DNA of 64,000 bases. Origin: an uncultured Opitutia bacterium. Its GTDB lineage: Bacteria; Verrucomicrobiota; Verrucomicrobiia; Opitutales; Opitutaceae. Below are positions 16,932 to 24,348 of this stretch, in pieces. Every line of letters starts with the position of its first letter. The first letter of the stretch is position 1. The position numbers and the translations under genes are program-made. The notes below the pieces were generated by a model. That model was not told the origin of the DNA. It saw nothing but the letters and a program-made list of their open reading frames with translations, and did no database searches. The stretch is from NCBI GenBank assembly GCA_903862955.1, contig CAIPAH010000023.1, positions 248,001 to 312,000 of the forward strand, in the 5' to 3' direction.

Positions 16932-17852
16932 ATGTCGGAGAATTACATCCAAGCCTGCTCCGGTGGCCGGCTGCATGACGCCCGCGAAGCGTCGATCTCC
17001 CCGCTGAACCGCGGCTTCCTTTATGGCGACGCCATTTACGAGGTGTGGCGGACGTATCACGGGGTGATCTTTGCCTGGGAAGAGCACTGGCGCCGGTTGG
17101 AGTGGTCGGCGGCGGCGCTGCATTTTGCGCTGCCCACGGGCCCGGGGCCGATGCTCACGGAAATCCAGCGTACCGTGGCGGCTTACCGGCAGGCGGGCGG
17201 CACGGGTGACGATCTCTACATTCGCTTGCAGATCACGCGCGGCGGCGGGCCGATCGGCTTGGACGTCGCACTGGCGGACCACGCCGATTACGTGGTGCTG
17301 GTGCAGGCCAACAAGGCGCATCCGCCCGCGAGACTCCGCGACGGCTTGAAACTTTCGCTGGCGACGTCGCTGCGGCGCAACCCGATCGAGAGCCTCAATC
17401 CCGCGTGGAAGACGGGAAATTACCTGAACAACATCCTCGGGTTGCGCGAAGCCCGCGCGCGCGGGGCCGATGAAGTGGTGATGCTCAACCACGTGGGCGA
17501 AGTGACGGAGGCGGCGGTTTCCAACCTGGCTTTCGTCCGCGGGGGAAAGGTTATCACGCCGCCGCTCTCGGCGGGCATCCTGGGCGGAATCACGCGCGAA
17601 CTCCTGCTCACCGAGGTGGCCCGCATGGCCGGGATCACGGCGGAGGAGGGCACGGTGCGGCCGGAGGATCTTTCGCGGATGGACGAGTGTTTTTTACTTT
17701 CGACCACCAAGGATCTCACGCCGGTTGGCGCGATTGACGGACATCGCTACCCGGTCCGCGAGGACTCGGTCACGGCCAAACTGAAGGCGGCGTTTGGCGA
17801 TTACACGCGGGCCTATGCGGCGCGGCATCCCGAGCTGCGCGTGTTGCCCTGA
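16932..17852 (+). CDS. Class IV PLP-dependent aminotransferase
   Basis: A 306-aa fold-type IV PLP enzyme (branched-chain aminotransferase, D-amino acid aminotransferase or aminodeoxychorismate lyase group). The catalytic Lys160 is in NPAWKTGNYLNN. The cofactor Glu lies in GEVTEAAVSNLAFV, and the N-terminal signature is LNRGFLYGDAIYEVWR. Cytoplasmic. The substrate cannot be fixed from sequence: the YEVWRTY segment resembles both BCAT and D-aminotransferase. A GH29 gene follows after 29 nt and may be co-transcribed. Confidence 0.87.
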   Translation: MSENYIQACSGGRLHDAREASISPLNRGFLYGDAIYEVWRTYHGVIFAWEEHWRRLEWSAAALHFALPTGPGPMLTEIQRTVAAYRQAGGTGDDLYIRLQITRGGGPIGLDVALADHADYVVLVQANKAHPPARLRDGLKLSLATSLRRNPIESLNPAWKTGNYLNNILGLREARARGADEVVMLNHVGEVTEAAVSNLAFVRGGKVITPPLSAGILGGITRELLLTEVARMAGITAEEGTVRPEDLSRMDECFLLSTTKDLTPVGAIDGHRYPVREDSVTAKLKAAFGDYTRAYAARHPELRVLP

Positions 17853-17881
17853 GGGAACTGCACCCGAACCGAGCTTTGGCC

Positions 17882-19189
17882 ATGAGCGACGCAGACGACC
17901 CGGCATTCGAACAGTTTTGGGCGGACGCGCAGCAGCCGAAGTGGGCGGACAAGTCCGAGCGCTCGCAGCTCCGGCTGGACTGGTGGCGCGATGCGAAATT
18001 TGGGATGTTCGTGCACTGGGATCCATCGAGCGTGGCGGCGAGCGAGATCAGCTGGAGCAAGCAATTTTACGACGACACGGGTGAGCAGCTGCGCGACAAC
18101 CCGCGGCCCAGTCCCGACCTCTACGACATCAAGGAGCATCGGTTCTGGCTCGACTGGTTCAAGCCGGCGGTGCCGCGCGAGGTGTACGACAACCTGTATA
18201 AATCGTTTTATCCGGGGATGTTCGACGCCGACCGGTTCGTCGCGACGGCGCAGCAGGCGGGGATGAAGTATCTCATCCAGGTCACGAAGCATCACAACGG
18301 ATTCTGCATGTGGGACACGCGGTTCACGGATTTCACCATCATGGCCACGCCGTTCCGTCGCGACATTGTGGTTGAGCTGGCACAGGCCTGCGCGCGGGCG
18401 GGGATGAAGTTCGGCATCTACTACTCGCAGCGCGACTGGCACCATCCGGACTACGGCCCGGAGCGGATGGCGAAGTATAACGAATACATGTTTAACCAGA
18501 TCGAGGAACTGCTCGTGAAGTGTCCCAATATCGCGGCGATCTTCTTTGATACGGAGCAATATTACCCGTGGCAGCTCTGGGACGGGAAGAAACTCTTCCG
18601 CATGATCCACCGGTTGCGGCCGGAGATCATCATCAACGACCGCTGTGGCGTGCCCGCGGATTGCACGACGCCGGAGCAGAGCATCGGGGAATACAACCTC
18701 GAGCGGGACTGGGAGTCGTGCATGACGTTCACGGGCTTTTGGTCATGGCATGGATTTCAGGCCCCGGTGATTTCCTTTGAGGAGTGCCTGCGACATCTCG
18801 TCCGGTGCGCGGGCGGGGGCGGCAACCTGCTCATGAACGTGGGCCCGCTGCCGACCGGGCAGATCGATCCGCGGGAAGCCGACCGGCTGCAGCGCGTGGG
18901 AGCATGGTTGGGAAAATTCGGCGAGAGCATCTACGGGACGCGGGGCGGGCCGTTTCCTCCGGGCGATTATGGCGTGTCCACCCGCAAGGGTCGCACGGTT
19001 TATGTGCACGTGCTCCAGTGGCCGGAAGGCGATCTGCTGCTGCCGGCGCTGGCGGGACAGGTGAAGTCGGCTCGAGTACTGACCGGCGGGAAAGTGAGCG
19101 TGCTGCAGAGCGCTGGGAGCCTTCGGATTTCCGTTGCGCCGGCGGGTCGCACGACGCCGGATACGGTGGTGGTTTTGGAGTTGGCCTGA
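17882..19189 (+). CDS. GH29-type alpha-L-fucosidase
   Basis: A 435-aa glycoside hydrolase of family GH29, which removes alpha-L-fucose from glycans. Family features seen: WWRDAKFGMFVHWDPSSVAA, KYLIQVTKHHNGFCMWDTRF, GMKFGIYYSQRDWHHPDY, the probable nucleophile Asp in IAAIFFDTEQYY, and GGGGNLLMNVGPLPTGQI. There is no signal peptide, so it probably acts on imported oligosaccharides. ATG 17882 is preferred over TTG 17876. It is followed by an inverted repeat that may end transcription. Confidence 0.92.
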   Translation: MSDADDPAFEQFWADAQQPKWADKSERSQLRLDWWRDAKFGMFVHWDPSSVAASEISWSKQFYDDTGEQLRDNPRPSPDLYDIKEHRFWLDWFKPAVPREVYDNLYKSFYPGMFDADRFVATAQQAGMKYLIQVTKHHNGFCMWDTRFTDFTIMATPFRRDIVVELAQACARAGMKFGIYYSQRDWHHPDYGPERMAKYNEYMFNQIEELLVKCPNIAAIFFDTEQYYPWQLWDGKKLFRMIHRLRPEIIINDRCGVPADCTTPEQSIGEYNLERDWESCMTFTGFWSWHGFQAPVISFEECLRHLVRCAGGGGNLLMNVGPLPTGQIDPREADRLQRVGAWLGKFGESIYGTRGGPFPPGDYGVSTRKGRTVYVHVLQWPEGDLLLPALAGQVKSARVLTGGKVSVLQSAGSLRISVAPAGRTTPDTVVVLELA

Positions 19190-19221
19190 TGTAGGGCGGG
19201 GTCACCGGACCCCACTGCCGG

Positions 19222-19298
19222 GCGTGGCATGGGTCTCTGGCCCATGATTTCGCGATGGCTTAGCGATCAGAATCACGGGCCGGAGACCCGTGCCACGC
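19222..19298. repeat. Intergenic inverted repeat, GCGTGGCAYGGGTCT class
   Basis: The 28-nt arms at 19222-19249 and 19271-19298 match in inverted orientation at 25 of 28 positions, with a 21-bp loop. The arm begins GCGTGGCATGGGTCTCTGG. It fills the gap between a plus-strand gene end and the convergent rhodanese gene, and could act as a terminator. Confidence 0.85.
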
Positions 19299-19299
19299 A

Positions 19300-19638
19300 T
19301 CAATACTGCGCCAGCGTCGAATCGACTTCCTCGGCCCAGGCGGCGATGCCGCCGGCGATGTTGGTGACGGCCGGGAAGCCGTGGGAGCGGAGATACTGCG
19401 TTACCGCCCGGCTGCGCTGGCCGTGGTGGCAGATGATCAGCAGCTGGCGGTTCCGCGGCAATTCGTGCAGCCGACCGGAAATCTGCCGCATGGGAATCGG
19501 CTGTGCGCCCTCGACATGGCAGATGGCCAATTCATCTGGCTCACGCACGTCGATGATCAGCACTTGGTTGGGCTGGGCCTGCGCAAGGGCGTGGGCTTCG
19601 GTGGCGGTTATCTCGAGGGGAACGGCCGGCTGGTCCAT
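19300..19638 (-). CDS. Rhodanese-like domain protein
   Basis: A 112-aa single-domain rhodanese, likely a sulfur carrier or sulfurtransferase. The active loop is ICHHGQRSR with catalytic Cys70, and the fold has the usual VLIIDVREPDELAICHVEGA and GFPAVTNIAGGIAAW. The start is taken at ATG 19638 (MDQPAVPLEI); the longer frame to 19674 adds an unlikely leader. Cytoplasmic. It is divergent from ruvX. Confidence 0.9.
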   Translation of the reverse strand: MDQPAVPLEITATEAHALAQAQPNQVLIIDVREPDELAICHVEGAQPIPMRQISGRLHELPRNRQLLIICHHGQRSRAVTQYLRSHGFPAVTNIAGGIAAWAEEVDSTLAQY

Positions 19639-19715
19639 GGGCCGCACACAGAGGCTCCGCGGCGGGCGGTGCAAATGAAATTGCGCCCCGGCGGCCGTGC
19701 CGCCGAAATCCTGGC

Positions 19716-20156
19716 ATGCGTTGCCTCGGCATCGATTACGGCACCCGGCGCATCGGGCTCAGTTACGGCGATGATCTCGGCGTGGCGACGCCTCTGCCCG
19801 CGATTGTGGATGCCGCGCCTGAGCAGCGCTGGGCGGCGTTACTGGCCGTCGTGAAGCAGCGCGACGCGACTGACCTCGTGCTGGGTTATCCGTTGAACAT
19901 GGACGACACCGCCGGGCCGAAGGCGAAGGAGGCTGAGGCGCTCGCGGGTCGGCTGCGCGCGGAACTCAGCCTGCCGGTGCACCTCGTGGACGAGCGGCTG
20001 ACGAGCTACGAGGCAGAGGCCACGATTGCGAAGTCGAAGCGCCGCGAGGTGCGGGCGAGCGGGTTGATCGACTCGCGGGCGGCGACACTCATCCTGCAGG
20101 ATTTCCTCGACCAGAAATCGCCGCCACCGGCGGTGCCGGATGCGGATTCGGACTAA
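19716..20156 (+). CDS. ruvX: RuvX/YqgF-family Holliday junction resolvase-like nuclease
   Basis: A 146-aa RNase H-fold protein of the YqgF family, linked to pre-16S rRNA processing and proposed as a Holliday junction resolvase. Motifs: LGIDYGTRRIGLS (first catalytic Asp), LVLGYPLNMDDTAG, VHLVDERLTSYEAE (second acidic site) and GLIDSRAATLILQDFL (third Asp). Usual length. The stop codon lies at the very edge of the inverted repeat that starts at 20156. Confidence 0.93.
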   Translation: MRCLGIDYGTRRIGLSYGDDLGVATPLPAIVDAAPEQRWAALLAVVKQRDATDLVLGYPLNMDDTAGPKAKEAEALAGRLRAELSLPVHLVDERLTSYEAEATIAKSKRREVRASGLIDSRAATLILQDFLDQKSPPPAVPDADSD

Positions 20157-20359
20157 TCGCGGAAACGCGGAGGGGCGGAAATACCGGAAATCGGTTCATA
20201 CTTGGATGGTCATTCTGAACGAAGTGAAGAATCCAGTTGGACGCTATCGAGACTCGCGGCGTAGTTTTACTGGATGTCAAACCAGCCCCAAGCGGCCAGA
20301 CTTCGCTGCGCGCAGAATGACAACTCCCGGCCGTTTCCGCTCTTCCGCGTTTCCGCGAT
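20156..20359. repeat. Composite nested inverted repeat (204 bp), ATCGCGGAAACGCGG class, copy 1
   Basis: The outer 26-nt arms at 20156-20181 and 20334-20359 match at 24 of 26 positions. Inside are a second pair (GTCATTCTG at 20209-20217, CAGAATGAC at 20313-20321) and a third (TCCAGT/ACTGGA). The inner CATTCTGAACGAAGTGAAG text resembles an interspersed repeat seen in many bacterial genomes. The outer arm is the same as in the element at 21176-21301. Confidence 0.85.
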
Positions 20360-20386
20360 AACGTATTCATTCTGAGTCTCCTCCCC

Positions 20387-21145
20387 ATGCCCGCCTCCAA
20401 AACCCAGCGTTGGAAATGCATCTGCGCCTACGACGGCACGGGCTTTGCCGGCTGGCAGAGCCAGGCGCGGTCCAACGCCGTGCAGGACGTGATCGAGGCG
20501 CGGCTTGCGCAAATATTTCACGCGCCCATTCGCATCCACGGCAGCGGCCGAACGGATTCCGGCGTGCATGCGCGAGCCCAGGTTTTTCACTTCGACGCTG
20601 AATGGCGGCATGGCGTCGACAAGCTGCTGGCGGCCTTCCGCGTCGGCCTCCCGTCCACGATCCAGGTGAAATCTGTGCGGGCGGTGCGCGCGGATTTCCA
20701 CGCGCGGTTCGATGCGAAGGCGAAACGCTACGAGTATCACCTGCAGCGGGGCGATGCGGATCCCTTCACGCGGCCGTATTGCTGGACGGTGTTTCGGGAA
20801 CTGGACTTTGCCGCGATGGAGGCGGCTGCGGCGGTGTTGCGGGGGCGGCACGATTTCCGGGCGTTCACCGCGCTGAACGGACAGGGCGAGTCGCAGGAAA
20901 ACACCGACCGAAACCTGCGCCGCCTGGACCTGGTGCGGAAGGGCCGGAGCATCCGGATCGTGGCCGAGGCGGAGGGATTTTTATACAAGATGATGCGCAG
21001 CATCGTCGGGCTGCTGGTGAGCGTCGGGGAAGGAAAGCTCTCGCTGGCGGACGTGCGCGCCATCCTCGCGTCGAAGGAACGCACCCACCGCGTGCTGACG
21101 GCGCCGCCGCAGGGGCTGTTTTTGGTGAAGGTGTTTTATTCCTGA
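20387..21145 (+). CDS. truA: tRNA pseudouridine synthase A
   Basis: A 252-aa enzyme that makes pseudouridine at positions 38-40 of tRNA anticodon arms. Motifs: GTGFAGWQSQ, the catalytic GRTDSGVHA (54-62) with Asp57, RFDAKAKRYEYHL, and the C-terminal FLYKMMRSIVGLLVSVGEG. Length and order are standard. The gene is bracketed by two copies of the same inverted-repeat class. Confidence 0.96.
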   Translation: MPASKTQRWKCICAYDGTGFAGWQSQARSNAVQDVIEARLAQIFHAPIRIHGSGRTDSGVHARAQVFHFDAEWRHGVDKLLAAFRVGLPSTIQVKSVRAVRADFHARFDAKAKRYEYHLQRGDADPFTRPYCWTVFRELDFAAMEAAAAVLRGRHDFRAFTALNGQGESQENTDRNLRRLDLVRKGRSIRIVAEAEGFLYKMMRSIVGLLVSVGEGKLSLADVRAILASKERTHRVLTAPPQGLFLVKVFYS

Positions 21146-21175
21146 CCGCGGCCACGGGGCATAGGCATACGGAAA

Positions 21176-21301
21176 TATCGCGGAAACGCGGAGGAGCGGA
21201 AGTGGGGAATAAGGCAGAGTCGGCTTGGCGCGTTTTCCCAGGCTCGACGGGATCGGAATTACAATTTCCCTGATTTTCCGCTCCTCCGCGTTTCCGCGAT
21301 A
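21176..21301. repeat. Inverted repeat, ATCGCGGAAACGCGG class, copy 2
   Basis: The 26-nt arms at 21176-21201 and 21276-21301 are perfect inverted copies (TATCGCGGAAACGCGGAGGA plus six more bases) enclosing 74 bp. The arms are almost identical to those of the element at 20156-20359 on the other side of truA; the inner sequence differs. Confidence 0.9.
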
Positions 21302-21337
21302 AATCCGCTCCGCCTCATTGTGACCAAGGTGAATGCG

Positions 21338-22099
21338 ATGCTCAGCCAACTCGCGCGCGGGGTGGGCGAGGTCGTCTTTCCGCCGGTGTGTGTGCAATGC
21401 GGCGGCTTGGTGGATAATGGGACCACGGACGACGGGACTACGGACAACCGGACCGCCGGATTCTGGCATGTGTGCGGCCGCTGTGTGAAGCAGATGGATT
21501 ACGTGTCGCCGCCGCATTGCTCGACCTGCGGGCATCCGTTTTACGGCGAAATGGAGGGGGAGCGGATGTGCCCGCATTGCGAGGGACTGGCGCCGGCGTT
21601 TCGCGAGGGCCGGACGGCCGTGTTGTCGAAAGGACCGGCGCGGGCGCTCGTGCACGAGCTGAAGTATCACCAGGGACTTTTCGTGCTGTCGGACATGGAG
21701 GAGGTATTCCGGCGGTCACCGCACGTCCTGGAACTTGCGCGCGGGGCGGTGCTCGTGCCCGTGCCATTGCATCCACGGAAGGAGCGGGAGCGCGGCTTTA
21801 ACCAAAGCAGGTTGCTGGCCGAAGCGCTGGCCCGCGCGGCGGGCGGGGGGACGCGCGTGGAATCGCCGCTCCGCCGCGCCGTGGATACGGTTTCGCAAAC
21901 GCATCACGATAGACGCCAGCGACAAGCGAACCTGAAAAATGCCTTTGCACTCGCCCCGGGCGCGGCCTTGAATCCGGGCCTGCACCACGTCTTGGTTGAT
22001 GATGTTTTCACCACCGGTTCCACCCTTAACAGCTGCGCGCTCGTGTTGCGACGCGCCGGCTGCCTGAACCTCGACGTCGTCACCTTCGGCCACGGCTGA
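21338..22099 (+). CDS. ComF family phosphoribosyltransferase-like protein
   Basis: A 253-aa ComF-type protein linked to DNA uptake and transformation. The N-terminal zinc-ribbon cysteines are CVQC (18, 21), CGRC (46, 49), CSTC (61, 64) and CPHC (78, 81). The C-terminal phosphoribosyltransferase domain has VLVPVPLHPRKERERGFNQS and the PRPP loop VLVDDVFTTGSTLNSC. Residues 26-40, between the first two Cys pairs, are a repetitive VDNGTTDDGTTDNRT insertion coded by a 15-nt tandem repeat. ATG 21338 is chosen because AAGG precedes it; GTG 21320 is an alternative. Confidence 0.9.
   Translation: MLSQLARGVGEVVFPPVCVQCGGLVDNGTTDDGTTDNRTAGFWHVCGRCVKQMDYVSPPHCSTCGHPFYGEMEGERMCPHCEGLAPAFREGRTAVLSKGPARALVHELKYHQGLFVLSDMEEVFRRSPHVLELARGAVLVPVPLHPRKERERGFNQSRLLAEALARAAGGGTRVESPLRRAVDTVSQTHHDRRQRQANLKNAFALAPGAALNPGLHHVLVDDVFTTGSTLNSCALVLRRAGCLNLDVVTFGHG
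21419..21454 (+). repeat. In-frame 15-nt tandem repeat inside comF
   Basis: GGGACCACGGACGAC, GGGACTACGGACAAC and a partial CGGACC follow each other directly. The 15-nt unit equals five codons, so the frame is kept. It lies in a variable loop of the zinc-binding region and looks like low-complexity intergenic repeat text. Confidence 0.75.
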
Positions 22100-22107
22100 T
22101 CCCTCTC

Positions 22108-22986
22108 ATGGTCCACTTCGACAAACCCACCTACACGGTCCGCCGCACGCGGAAAAAGGAGATCCCGCACGGGCTCTACACCAAGGATCCCGTAACCGGG
22201 GAGTCAGTGTTTACCAAGGAGTTGGAAGACAACCAGATGGTGGTCCCGAAGAGCGGGCATCATTTTCCCATCGGCGCCCGGCAGAGGATTGCGAAGCTGG
22301 TGGACGAGGGGACTTTTTCCGAAACGGACGCCGGCGTGCGTTCGGCGGACCCACTGGGGTTTGTCGACTCGGCGCCGTATCCGACCCGCATCAAAAAATA
22401 CGAGAAGGAAAGCGGCCTGCCTGAGGCGGTGATTTGCGGCACGGGCAAGATTCACGGGATCCCGGTTTCGCTGGCGGTGATGGATTTTCGGTTTTGCGGC
22501 GGCACCCTCGGGTCCGCAGCGGGCGAGAAAATTACGCGCGCAATCGAGCTCGCGGTGGCAGACAAGTGCCCCTGCATCATCTTCAGCACCTCCGGCGGCG
22601 CGCGCATGCAGGAAGGCATCCTTTCGTTGATGCAGATGGCCAAGACCAGCGCGGCGCTGGGCCGGCTCGCGGCGGCCGGGTTGCCCTACATCTCGGTGCT
22701 GACCCACCCGACGACGGGCGGCGTTTCGGCCAGCTATGCGACGCTGGGTGACGTGATCCTGGCAGAACCGGGTGCGCTGATCGGCTTTGCGGGTCCGCGG
22801 GTGATCAAGGACACGACGAAGCAGACGCTGCCCGCAGGGTTTCAGACCTCGGAATTTTTGCTGAAACACGGCTTGGTGGACCAGATTGTAAGCCGACTTG
22901 AGCTGCGCGATCGCATCGGCGAGCTGCTGCTGGCCCTGCACGTGAAGAAGAAGGCCGCGCCGCCGACCACGGTGGTCAACACCTGA
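22108..22986 (+). CDS. accD: Acetyl-CoA carboxylase carboxyltransferase subunit beta, zinc ribbon cysteines lost
   Basis: A 292-aa beta subunit that, with AccA, transfers CO2 from carboxybiotin to acetyl-CoA in fatty acid synthesis. Crotonase-fold signatures are intact: VMDFRFCGGTLGSAAGEKI, IIFSTSGGARMQEG, THPTTGGVSASYA and EPGALIGFAGPRVI. The N-terminal zinc ribbon is degenerate: the usual WxKCPxC is YTKDPVT and the usual VCPKCGHHF is VVPKSGHHF, so all four zinc Cys are replaced although the fold text aligns. It starts 9 nt after comF and is followed by folC after 20 nt, as in many genomes where accD-folC are linked. Confidence 0.95.
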   Translation: MVHFDKPTYTVRRTRKKEIPHGLYTKDPVTGESVFTKELEDNQMVVPKSGHHFPIGARQRIAKLVDEGTFSETDAGVRSADPLGFVDSAPYPTRIKKYEKESGLPEAVICGTGKIHGIPVSLAVMDFRFCGGTLGSAAGEKITRAIELAVADKCPCIIFSTSGGARMQEGILSLMQMAKTSAALGRLAAAGLPYISVLTHPTTGGVSASYATLGDVILAEPGALIGFAGPRVIKDTTKQTLPAGFQTSEFLLKHGLVDQIVSRLELRDRIGELLLALHVKKKAAPPTTVVNT

Positions 22987-23006
22987 CGCGGGTCCAGCCG
23001 CCCGCC

Positions 23007-24311
23007 ATGCCCGCCAGCGACCCGACCGATTACGCGGCGGTGACCGCGTATCTCTTCAGCCTGAAGGCGAAGGGCGTGAAGTTCGGCATCGACCGGATGC
23101 GGCCGTTCGCGGCCGCGCTGGGCCATCCCGAGCAGGCGGTCCCGTGCGTCCACATCGCCGGCACGAACGGCAAAGGGTCCGTCGCCGCCATGCTCGACGC
23201 GATCTTCCACGTGGCCGGATGGAAGACCGGCCTCTACACGTCGCCGCACCTGGTGAAACTCGGCGAGCGCGTGCAGGTGGACCGGCAGATTCTCAGTGAG
23301 GCGGAAATCATCGCCTACACCCGCGAGCTGCGCGTCGTGGTGGAGAAGCTGGCCGAGCCCGACCCGGACAACCACCCGAGCTTTTTTGAGTTCATGACGG
23401 CGATGGCGTTCCTGCAGTTCGCGCGGAGAAAGTGCGACCTGAGCGTGATCGAGGTCGGCATGGGCGGACGGCTCGACGCGACGAACATCGTCAACCCGGA
23501 GGTGAGCGTCATCACCTCGATCAGCCTGGACCACGGCGAATTCTTGGGACGCGAAATCGAAAAGATCGCCGCGGAAAAAGCGGGCATCATCAAGCCCGGC
23601 CGCCCGGTCATCATGGGCCGCGTGCCGACGGCCGCGGAGCGGGTTATCCGGGAAATCGCCCGGGAGCGCGGGGCGCCGTTGACGTCGGTCGCAGAGGAGT
23701 ATGGGGACGACCTGGCCGGCTATCCGCCGACGAACCTGGAGGGCGACTACCAGCGCTGGAATGCGGCGACGGCCACGCTGGTGGCGCAGACGCTGGGGCT
23801 GAAGTGGCGGCTGACGGACAAGGTGATTGCGAGCGGGCTGCGTCACGTGGACTGGCCCGGCCGCTGGCAGCGCGTGCACGTGGGCGGCCGGCTGGCGATC
23901 CTGGATGCGTCGCACAATCCCGAGGGCGCGCAAATGCTCGACGGCAACCTCACGCACCTCGTCGCCGAAACCGGCCGGGCGCCGGTGGTGATCACGGGGG
24001 TGCTCGGCGCGGAGCGCGCGGGCCCGCTGCTGGAAGTGATTGCACGGCACGCGAAGGAGATTCACCTCGCCGTGCCGCAGCAGACCCGTGCCTGCAGCCA
24101 TGCCGAGTTGGAGGCGTTGATCCCGAAGGATTTCAAGGGCCGCGTCGTCCGGGCGACCGTGGACGGGCTGTTCCCGAGTGCCAATCAGTGCACGGCCGGC
24201 GGACCTGATGACGTCCTGGTCGTGACCGGATCGATTTACCTGCTCGGCGAAGTGATGGCCCGCCTCGAACCCCAGCGCGGGGCGGGCGAGGGGCGACTGC
24301 AGGATTTTTGA
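23007..24311 (+). CDS. folC: Bifunctional folylpolyglutamate/dihydrofolate synthase
   Basis: A 434-aa Mur-ligase-fold enzyme adding glutamate to dihydropteroate or folates. Motifs: GTNGKGSVAAML (P-loop), TGLYTSPHLVKLGER, SVIEVGMGGRLDATN, SISLDHGEFLG, and C-terminal DASHNPEGAQ. Cytoplasmic. It directly follows accD, consistent with the common accD-folC order. Confidence 0.95.
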   Translation: MPASDPTDYAAVTAYLFSLKAKGVKFGIDRMRPFAAALGHPEQAVPCVHIAGTNGKGSVAAMLDAIFHVAGWKTGLYTSPHLVKLGERVQVDRQILSEAEIIAYTRELRVVVEKLAEPDPDNHPSFFEFMTAMAFLQFARRKCDLSVIEVGMGGRLDATNIVNPEVSVITSISLDHGEFLGREIEKIAAEKAGIIKPGRPVIMGRVPTAAERVIREIARERGAPLTSVAEEYGDDLAGYPPTNLEGDYQRWNAATATLVAQTLGLKWRLTDKVIASGLRHVDWPGRWQRVHVGGRLAILDASHNPEGAQMLDGNLTHLVAETGRAPVVITGVLGAERAGPLLEVIARHAKEIHLAVPQQTRACSHAELEALIPKDFKGRVVRATVDGLFPSANQCTAGGPDDVLVVTGSIYLLGEVMARLEPQRGAGEGRLQDF

Positions 24312-24348
24312 GGGTGACCAGATCCGGCGTCGCGCACGAGTGTCCAGC

